Shown one piece after another: positions 1-7,300 of a stretch of DNA of 12,162 nt. Source of the stretch: Microcaldota archaeon (GTDB lineage Archaea > Micrarchaeota > Micrarchaeia > Anstonellales > Anstonellaceae); assembly GCA_026413805.1 (NCBI GenBank), contig JAOAKE010000027.1, positions 1-12,162 of the forward strand. Reading direction: 5' to 3'. Under the pieces are notes generated by a model. The model made no database searches. It was not told the origin of the DNA and saw only the letters and a program-made list of their open reading frames with translations. The stretch's first letter is position 1. Each line of letters begins with the position of its first letter. The position numbers and the translations under genes were made by a program.

Positions 1-3000
1 GAGTTTTTTGTCCCCCCTCTGCAAGCAAACGAGAGAACCCCACATAAGATGGACATCATCTGCCATTCGCCTGGGACGGTGGTGCTCAACATAACAGCAG
101 ACGCAACAAACAACATAACTGAAAGCAATGAGACTGACAATGAGCTGCTGGTGCCAATCAGATGTGGGCAAAAGCTCCCAGACTATATCATAAGCCACCT
201 TTCAGTTGACAACAACAACCCTGCAGTTGGGGAGAGCTTTAGCGTTGTTTTCACTACTATGAATAATGGCACTCTGGATGCGTCAAATTATTCGCTGACT
301 GTTGCTTCATTTCCAGGCAACCCTGGCTCCAAATTTTCCATTAGCCCGCTCGGCGTGGGGAATACAAGCACCTTTGGGAACAAGTTTGTATGCAGCATTC
401 CAGGCACGCACCTTCTTAATGTGACGGCAGACGCAACAAACAACATAACTGAAAGCAATGAAACCAACAACATGCGGCAGCTTGCCATCACCTGTGGAAA
501 CATGAAACCGGACTATGTTGTTTCTCTTTCAGCCCCTCCAAGGGCTCCGCTTAATGCACAGTTTAATGTGTCAGTAAACATAACTAACATTGGGCTTGCC
601 AATTCGGCAGTTGGAACAGAGGCAGCCTTGTATCCTGCCTCAAGCCCAGCTGCAACCCAAAATGAGAGATGGACTGTTCCTGCGCTTGCTGTTGGGCAAA
701 GCAACATAACAAGAAGAGGAATTAATTGCGATTGGGCAGGAGCAAGGGAATACCGAGCAGTTGCAGACTACTTGAATTCTGTTGATGAAATTAATGAAAC
801 CAACAACGAAGCAAGATTCACCACTGAATGCATCAACAAGCCGGACTATGCCTTGCAGGTCACTGCACCCTCCACCGTGAGGACATATACTGACTTTTCA
901 GTCAAAATCAACCTGACCAACTTTGGAGTTCCTGCCCTGCAAAACGACTTCAGCATCACCAATGCCTCCTTCCAAGGACAAGTTTATTCAAAGGCGCACC
1001 TGCCTCTTGGCTCATTTGAAAGCGATGTTTGGGAATGGATTTTCACCTGCACCCAGCCAGGAGTCAGCACATTGGTTGTACAGACTCTTCCGCCTGCGAT
1101 AAGCGGCGATTATGACCCTTCCAACAACCTTGTTTCACTTGCCATAAACTGCACGCTGCCTGATGCTCCTGACTATGTCTCTGGCTGCACTGCCCCAAAC
1201 ATAGTGCCTGTTGGCACTCCGTTCTTGGCAAGCTATTACACAAGGAATATTGGTGGGAAGGAAGGGAGCACTAGCACTAAAACGAATGTATACTTTGGGG
1301 CAGACAACAGCCTCCGTTCAAAAGAAGTGCCTCCTCTTTTGCCCGGCCAAGAAACAAGTTTTACAGAAACATTCACCTGCAGCAAAGAAGGGGAATGGGA
1401 AATAACGGTAATGTCAGATGCAAACAATGACATAACCGATGAGTATGACGAAGGGAACAACCAGTTCTCCTGCCCTGTCAGCTGCGGCTTTGTAGATTAT
1501 GTCCCCAACCCGACTGTGCCTGGCACCATAACGCTTGGGGTGCCGTTCTCAATAGATGCAAAGGTTGAAAACAGAGGAACAGTAAGCGGGCTTTCCGACA
1601 CAATAACCAAGGTTGAAGCAGGGGGCGAAGAATTAGAAGACATATATGTCCCGCCTCTTGAACCTGGAGGTTCGTATGGAGAAGAGCGAACTTATACCTG
1701 CAATACCCCAGGTCCAACTACCATAAAAATAACTGCTGACTTTGAGCAGACTTCTGGAGAAGTTGAAGATGCAACATACAACAATGAATGGGCATTGGCT
1801 GATGCCATCTGCACTGCCGCAGACTATAAAGTAGTTGCACCTCAGACCGTAGATGCATATGCAGGCCTGCCATTCTTTGTTGATGTGAACACAACCAATA
1901 TAGGGCTGGCAAATGGGACAGGCACCAGCAAGACTCGCTATTCATTCACTGCAGGAGGGGCAGGCTCGTGGTCGGTCCCGCCACTTGCGCCAGGGGAAAA
2001 GCATACCCATAGGCTTGAGCTTGAATGCCAGCAGCCAGGAGTGTTTGTATTGAACCTCGGCGCTGACTCTGACAATGAGATTAAAGAGAGCGATGAGAAC
2101 AACAACAATTTTGCTGTAACTGTTTATTGCAGCCGCCAGCCGGCGCATGCCCTTGTCTGCAGCAGCTCTCAATTCAGCTCAACCTTGACGCTTGCAGCAA
2201 TGGGGGCCATTGCCATGTCAATAATAGTGGCTCTTGCCTACATGCTCGGGCAGAGCATTGGGAATGCAAGGCTGCTCAACTGGGCAAAGACCGAAGCCTT
2301 CCAGCTCCTCGCTTCAATAACTGTTGCTGCCTTCATAATTTGGGTGCTGCTTACCTTGTGCAACATGAGGATTGGGGAGGTAAGCGACTGGCTCGGGCTG
2401 AACCTTCCGCCAATTTATGCAGCGGCAAAAACCCACAACCTCTTTAACGGCTCAATGATTTACCTTGAAAACCTTGGAGGCGCAACTCACACAAACCTTG
2501 CCTCCCTCCGCTACAACCTTGCCGCCTACGAAATACGCACCTCCTACCAGCAATATATATGCGATCCCCTTTGCAAGCTGACGCTTGCCAGCCAGATAAT
2601 ATCAATATTCGGAGGGGAGAGCGTATACCTTGCAATAACCAACAACTTGCTTTCAGTTGGCACAATTGCGCACCTGACTGTGCTGTTTGAATATTTCCTG
2701 CTGGTGTATATCGTGAAGGGGCTGTTTATTGAATTCCTGCCGCTAGCAATTGTGATTCGCTCGGTTCCCTTCATGAGGCAGCTTGGAGGGGCGCTAATCG
2801 GCATCTTTGTGGCGCTGTATATACTATACCCTGCAATGCTGGTTGCAAATGCCTTCATAACCCCTGCCTTGGCACAATACGGGGCAGGAGTCCAAGTTAT
2901 TGACAGGGGGACGGGTTGCGCAGGCGTGCAGGTATTTGGAAATACGATATCCTGCGTGCCTGGCTTGAAGGAGAGTGAAATTGAGAAGGCAGCAGGAGTA

Positions 3001-3189
3001 AGCGAGGGGGCTATGCAGTCAATAGCTCCTTCAGACATAATAGATTCAATTAAGTTTAGCTCGCTAGTATTCATTGCTGCTGTCTTCCTGCCTGCAATGA
3101 ACTTCGTAGTTATCGTGGCATTTGCCCGCGACCTCACCCGGTTCCTTGGGGAAGAGGCAGACATATCAAGGCTGGGGCAGATGATATAA
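1..3189 (+). CDS. CARDB-repeat surface protein with C-terminal polytopic membrane domain (5' partial)
   Basis: The frame is open to base 1. The residues before the first ATG (base 49) include a VPPL motif that recurs at the same place in repeats 5, 6 and 7, so this ATG is internal and the true start is off the left edge. Counting from base 1 (1062 residues seen), residues 1-710 hold one partial and six full repeats of about 105-110 residues. Each typically opens with a P/A-D-Y motif, has a middle Cys before a PG/EG/AG turn, an acidic Asn-rich motif (ESNETNN type) and a closing Cys. This matches the CARDB (cell adhesion related, Ig-like) family and suggests one disulfide per repeat. Residues 711-1062 form a membrane domain with spans near 729-749, 767-786, 885-905, 930-952 and 1021-1045, plus an external loop with two close Cys. 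This part resembles the next gene's product. The array should lie outside the cell. The specific function is unknown; a ligand-binding or spacer ectodomain on a channel-like module is my inference. Confidence 0.93.
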   Translation, partial: EFFVPPLQANERTPHKMDIICHSPGTVVLNITADATNNITESNETDNELLVPIRCGQKLPDYIISHLSVDNNNPAVGESFSVVFTTMNNGTLDASNYSLTVASFPGNPGSKFSISPLGVGNTSTFGNKFVCSIPGTHLLNVTADATNNITESNETNNMRQLAITCGNMKPDYVVSLSAPPRAPLNAQFNVSVNITNIGLANSAVGTEAALYPASSPAATQNERWTVPALAVGQSNITRRGINCDWAGAREYRAVADYLNSVDEINETNNEARFTTECINKPDYALQVTAPSTVRTYTDFSVKINLTNFGVPALQNDFSITNASFQGQVYSKAHLPLGSFESDVWEWIFTCTQPGVSTLVVQTLPPAISGDYDPSNNLVSLAINCTLPDAPDYVSGCTAPNIVPVGTPFLASYYTRNIGGKEGSTSTKTNVYFGADNSLRSKEVPPLLPGQETSFTETFTCSKEGEWEITVMSDANNDITDEYDEGNNQFSCPVSCGFVDYVPNPTVPGTITLGVPFSIDAKVENRGTVSGLSDTITKVEAGGEELEDIYVPPLEPGGSYGEERTYTCNTPGPTTIKITADFEQTSGEVEDATYNNEWALADAICTAADYKVVAPQTVDAYAGLPFFVDVNTTNIGLANGTGTSKTRYSFTAGGAGSWSVPPLAPGEKHTHRLELECQQPGVFVLNLGADSDNEIKESDENNNNFAVTVYCSRQPAHALVCSSSQFSSTLTLAAMGAIAMSIIVALAYMLGQSIGNARLLNWAKTEAFQLLASITVAAFIIWVLLTLCNMRIGEVSDWLGLNLPPIYAAAKTHNLFNGSMIYLENLGGATHTNLASLRYNLAAYEIRTSYQQYICDPLCKLTLASQIISIFGGESVYLAITNNLLSVGTIAHLTVLFEYFLLVYIVKGLFIEFLPLAIVIRSVPFMRQLGGALIGIFVALYILYPAMLVANAFITPALAQYGAGVQVIDRGTGCAGVQVFGNTISCVPGLKESEIEKAAGVSEGAMQSIAPSDIIDSIKFSSLVFIAAVFLPAMNFVVIVAFARDLTRFLGEEADISRLGQMI
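97..131 (+). repeat. 35-bp exact direct repeat, copy 1
   Basis: This stretch is identical to bases 427-461, exactly 330 bases (110 codons) downstream, which is one CARDB unit. It encodes the A-D-A-T-N-N-I-T-E-S-N-E motif at the end of the domain. It suggests recent unit duplication or gene conversion between neighbouring repeats. Confidence 0.9.
427..461 (+). repeat. 35-bp exact direct repeat, copy 2
   Basis: Second copy of the sequence at 97-131, in the same frame and at the equivalent position of the next CARDB unit. Flanking bases differ on both sides (A/G before, G/A after), so the identity is local rather than covering the entire unit. Confidence 0.9.
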
Positions 3190-3242
3190 TGGAAAAGGAT
3201 TTATTAGCTGGAAATGTAATAAAAGGGGGTAGTTGGCTGTGA
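3189..3242 (+). other. 17-codon mini-ORF bridging genes 1 and 2
   Basis: An ATG at 3189 overlaps the TAA stop of gene 1 (TAATG). The frame runs 17 codons to a TGA at 3240-3242, which overlaps the proposed GTG start of gene 2 (GTGA). The peptide would be MEKDLLAGNVIKGGSWL. It has no good ribosome-binding site of its own and no recognisable motif. It may be chance, or it may serve only to carry ribosomes from gene 1 to gene 2 by termination-reinitiation. Confidence 0.25.
3225..3230 (+). promoter_or_regulatory. Ribosome-binding site for gene 2
   Basis: GGGGGT lies 8 bases before the GTG at 3239 but only 2 bases before the in-frame TTG at 3233. The spacing favours the GTG as the real start. Confidence 0.6.
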
Positions 3243-4372
3243 GGACAGGCGCATTGCTTGTGGTGGCTTCATTCTTGCTGATTTTTTTTGCCCAGCTTGC
3301 CTTCTCCACTGAATTTGAGGATTGGAGGCAAAAATATGGCGACATGTTTAAAGAGAGGATTGACAGCTGGTGGCAAATAGCCCTTCTTGCCATATTTTCC
3401 TGCCTCTTTTTCAATGTGTTTATTTACATGGCGGCAATGGCGTTCCAGTCGCAGGAGCTCAAAAGGTATGCCTATTCTGAATTTTTGCAGGTGAGCGCAA
3501 GCTCCATGATGATTTTCTTTTCGGTGGAGCTGCTTTATACCCTTGTAAACGGAACTGTAGGGTTGTCTGCGCTTGACTTTGTAGGCAGCATCCTTGGGAC
3601 TGGGCAAAGCAAGATTGATTGCGCTGCAACAAGCGACGGAAAGTTCATACTATGGAAGAGCTACCCAAATTTTGGCTCTGGGCCGCTTGGTGCATTCAAG
3701 TGCAAAATACAGGAAAAAATCAAAGCCCTTGAAAGGGCATACAACAACATATATGCGGCGAACATGAAAAATGAAAGGCTGGAGATGAGTTGCTTCAACC
3801 TTTTCGGGGTTCCGGTCTATTGTGGCTCATGGGACCTGTCGCTGCACATACAGGTTGAAAAAAGCCATTTGCTTGCAAATAAAATAGTGGGGCTACTCAT
3901 CCCCCTTCACTCGCTATATGTCCTTGCAGAATACCTGCAAAGGAACATGCTCAGCGTCTTTCTCCCTGCTGGCTTGGTGCTGAGGGTTTTCCCCTTCACG
4001 CGCGGAGTGGGAGGGCTTTTCATAGCAATTGCGATAGGCTTTTTCTTCATCTTCCCGGTATTTGTCATTTTGACTGACCCGACTTTTGTAAAAGAAGATG
4101 CCCCGAAAAGAGACATGCAGGAAGGAATGTGCTTCACTGGCTTTAAAGGGGCGACTGTCCTTTTGACTGCCAACTTTGGCGTTGGGGGCGGAATGGGAGA
4201 AAGCGAGCTGGACATTTCAAGGGCAGAAACGCTCATTTATGAGCTAACGGTTGGCATTTTGTTCTATCCATTCATTGCATTTGTGATAACCTTGATATTT
4301 ATACGGGCTGCCACCCCGCTTTTGGGAGGGGATTTGGGAGAGCTTATGAGGATGGTTTCAAGGCTGGGCTAG
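3239..4372 (+). CDS. Polytopic membrane protein, paralogue of the gene 1 membrane domain
   Basis: The product is 377 residues from the GTG; a TTG two codons upstream is a poorer start. Residues 1-23 look like a signal peptide or first span, ending in an A-F-S type cleavage site. Further spans lie near 45-68, 83-105, 211-232, 257-280 and 333-355, with an amphipathic stretch at 234-250. A large external loop (106-210) contains Cys128, 155, 185 and 195, which could form disulfides. Residues 249-259 (R-x2-P-F-x-R-x2-G-G) match residues 920-930 of the upstream protein, and the last span followed by F-x-R and an L-G-containing tail is also shared. This layout recalls VirB6/TrbL- and archaeal CedA-like channel subunits of transfer systems, but that is inference from topology and not a recognised domain match. 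It lies 49 bases after gene 1 and 14 bases before gene 3, so it is probably cotranscribed. Confidence 0.92.
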   Translation: MRTGALLVVASFLLIFFAQLAFSTEFEDWRQKYGDMFKERIDSWWQIALLAIFSCLFFNVFIYMAAMAFQSQELKRYAYSEFLQVSASSMMIFFSVELLYTLVNGTVGLSALDFVGSILGTGQSKIDCAATSDGKFILWKSYPNFGSGPLGAFKCKIQEKIKALERAYNNIYAANMKNERLEMSCFNLFGVPVYCGSWDLSLHIQVEKSHLLANKIVGLLIPLHSLYVLAEYLQRNMLSVFLPAGLVLRVFPFTRGVGGLFIAIAIGFFFIFPVFVILTDPTFVKEDAPKRDMQEGMCFTGFKGATVLLTANFGVGGGMGESELDISRAETLIYELTVGILFYPFIAFVITLIFIRAATPLLGGDLGELMRMVSRLG

Positions 4373-4373
4373 A

Positions 4374-4378
4374 GGTGA
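4374..4378 (+). promoter_or_regulatory. Ribosome-binding site for gene 3 (GGTGA)
   Basis: A classic archaeal GGTGA, within AGAGGTGAGA right after the gene 2 stop, sits 8 bases before the ATG at 4387. The GTG inside this motif (4375) could be read as a start, but it would then have no site of its own, so the ATG is preferred. Confidence 0.7.
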
Positions 4379-4386
4379 GACTGAAA

Positions 4387-7300
4387 ATGCACAAAAGAAA
4401 GCCGCATTTGTCTGGTTGCTTGCTTGCAGCTATCTTGATTTTTTTGGTGCTTGCCTTTGCAGGATGCCCCTCAAGCAAGTATGTCCCTTGCTGCGTAAAG
4501 GACAGGCTTTACAACAGCACTACCCAGCAGATGCTTGCCAACCCGATGTGCTATTTTGAAAACGGCAGCAGGGGAGACAATGGAGGCTGCATGGGGGGAA
4601 GCGTAGGGAAGAAATTGCTCGAAAAAGGCCTTGCTGCATGCTCACAAGGAAAGCTTTGCGGGCAGCTAAATGAAGAAGAATGCGGAATGAGCTACAACTG
4701 CATATGGAATTCCAGCCAGCAAAGTTGCACCCCCCCAACTGACTCGGCTTATGTCTTGATGCCTGTTTGCGTGGATGCTGCCCCTCAAAGCTGCGTCAAC
4801 AACAGATGCACTGCTATGGTTTGCGGGGCGTCTGAATACAATGTAGAAAGCAAGGCCTCAGCACGCGACTGGAAAAACCAGGACGCTACCAAAGCCATGC
4901 CCTCAAAAGAGATGTCTAACACGCCTAATGTAAACTTGCAGGGAACTTCTTGCGAGTTTAGAACAATGGACAGGAAATTGTACAATGAGGTGCGGCAGTC
5001 AAAGGGCTCGCTTTGGGTAAATGCATTTAGGTTCGGGGTAGGCAGGAGCTTTTCAGACTACGAGCAGGCAAAGTATTTCTTCCCTGCATCTGACAGGCTC
5101 TGCGGCTTTAACCCATCAGGGACGGTAGACCGCTTCACTGCTTATTTGAATGTCCCTAACACATGGTGTGCCAAGCTTTCATCCAACAATTACCCTGTGT
5201 ATTTTCACTGCGCCTCTTACAACCTCAACTTCACCAACCAAACAAAATGCTCAATCTATTGTGATGGAAAGGCACCGCCGGATGATTGCAATATTAAGAC
5301 TGCTTCCTCAACCAATGAGCAATATGTCTGCCTTTTAGACCAATTTGCCTATTCTTCCAAACAGGCTTGCATGGAGAAGTGCCCGATTATTGACCCAAGC
5401 GTTTGCACAACAAGCAGTGCCAATGCGCCTTTCCTCAAGCCAGATGGGAGATACCCTGTTGCCTATGTTGCAGACTATATGACAGGCGCAAACACAGTGG
5501 CTGCCCAATGCCCTGACGGAAGGAGAAATGCTTGGAAGAATGTGTGCTGGGCAGATGAATGGAAATTAAACGAGCCTGGCTGCGGCGATTACTTCCTAAA
5601 GGAGGGTCCGATAATTGACGGGCCTTGGTACTATATGGGGAACAACTATTATGGTTGGCGATTTGAAAATGGAAAATCTGTTGCTCTTTCATTTGATTAC
5701 GACTACTATGCAATAAAACTAAAAAAGCAGTATAAAGATGCTGGCTACGACATGGACAAAAGGCTTCCTTTTGAGTGCAACAATTCTTTGCAGTGCATAT
5801 CAGGCGCCTGTGACAAGACAAAATACACCAGGGGGCTTTGCATAAACAAAAGCAATGGAGCAACGATTGACTGCGGCTGCGGCATTGTTCGAAAAGATGG
5901 AAAAGTGCAGCTCAAGTGCGAAGGAATTCCTGACAGGTTCTATGCTAAAAAAAATAATGGTGAAATGATACGGGTTAGCTCGGAGATGTTTACAAAAGAG
6001 CATGAATTTTCCAGGACTGAAAACCCGGCAGAAGTGAAATTTGTTTATTACTTGGAAGAAGGGGAGGAAGGCTCTCCAGTCCCAAAGGTTTTTGAAAAGT
6101 GTGGGCTTGTGCATGTTAATACTGTGAGCGGGTGCATAGATGAGGGGTATTTTTCCATTATTTGCCCTTCAGATTTATCAAATTTCAGGGTCTATGAAAT
6201 AACCTTCAGTTCCTCGGCAACGAGCGCTGCCTTGGGCAACTGCCTCCTTGATGACGACTACAAGACTAACCTGCCCTACCTTAAAATTGGGACTTATGGT
6301 TGGTGTGCGGGCTGCACTTATGCCACCCTTGCTGTGCAAAAGATAACGTGGAGTGACGTGCCTGGCGGGCCTTCTGCAAATGGGCAAATGCAAGGGTCCA
6401 TGGAAAATTATGGCTGCTATGAATTTAGGGGCTATAAAGACTATAACTTTGGGCAAGCGCCAACCCTTTCTCTTAGAGATTTGAACGGAGATGGAAAAAG
6501 GGATGGCTCAACTGCTGAGGTAACGGCAAGCATGACAAGAGACCCCTATAATGGCAATATAGGGGCTAGAATGGATCACCCGGATTGTGTGGCGTGCTGC
6601 GATGAGCGGTGGTTTCTCTGTGAGGACGGGTGGGTAACGCAGACTAGCTGCGTGGATGGGCACTGCAGGGACACCAACTGGTGGACTAGGAATTTTGTCT
6701 ACCCTTCCCCGCCATATCTTCGCGACAAGCTGGCTACTTATTTGCAGTCAAATGTGATGCCTGTGCTGGATGTAAGCGAAGCAGGGACAGATATAAAAAT
6801 TGAGGATAGATATGTTCCTAGAAAAAAATGCGAGCAAAAAACAGGTAAAGTCTACAAGTGTTCATATGAGTCTAGGACATATGGGCCTTACCTCTCCTGC
6901 CCTTCTGGCTATCCATGCTACGGCAACTGTGTTGAAAGCTTTACTACTGGCTGGGCTTGCAGCTTAACCGGATTAGTTCATTCTTCTGCAAGCGAGTGCT
7001 ATGATTTTTGCTATGGACGAATAATAGACGTTCCAGTAAAAACGCTGTATGCTCCTGTAGATATCTGCACTAAATATGGCGGGGATGGCTCTGCAATCTA
7101 CGTTGTTGGGAGCACCTCGCTGATAGGCTCAAGCTCAACTCAGAATATATTTGCAGACGAACCGCTTGCAAACTATCTCAGAGGAGATGTAAAACCTATT
7201 GAGGTAAGCGGAGGAACTTATTATAAAGCTAATGGCACTGCCCAGCTAATCGCAAGGGCAATAGCCCTGAAAGAGCAGTGCCCCACCAAGCCGCTTGTAG

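Larger units (their letters stand above)
1..2130 (+). repeat. Tandem array of CARDB-like domains (one partial plus six complete)
   Basis: Approximate units are 1-165 (partial), 178-495, 508-831, 841-1152, 1168-1485, 1492-1812 and 1819-2130, each ending on its closing Cys codon. The PDY-type openings lie about 315-333 bases apart. Most units carry a Cys just before a proline/glycine turn in the second half and another at the end. Unit 5 has additional Cys residues. Repeats 1-2 are the most similar at the DNA level; later units are diverged and share only the protein pattern. Confidence 0.85.

Noticed and set aside
49..51. ATG at 49 as the start of gene 1
   Set aside because: The frame is open to base 1, and the residues before this ATG fit the CARDB repeat pattern (VPPL before the middle Cys), while no signal peptide follows the ATG. 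The start must be upstream of the window.
2544..3164. Minus-strand frame of 206 codons
   Set aside because: It lies wholly within the conserved membrane domain of gene 1, has no ribosome-binding site or coherent protein character, and is best explained as a shadow of codon bias.
3200..3206. TTTATTA as an archaeal TATA box (box A) for gene 2
   Set aside because: The implied transcription start, about 26 bases downstream, would fall inside the ribosome-binding site, and the genes look cotranscribed. An AT-rich heptamer in a short gap is weak evidence.
4375..4377. GTG at 4375 as the start of gene 3
   Set aside because: It sits inside the GGTGA ribosome-binding motif that is ideally spaced for the ATG at 4387. 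The ATG gives a normal basic n-region for the signal peptide.
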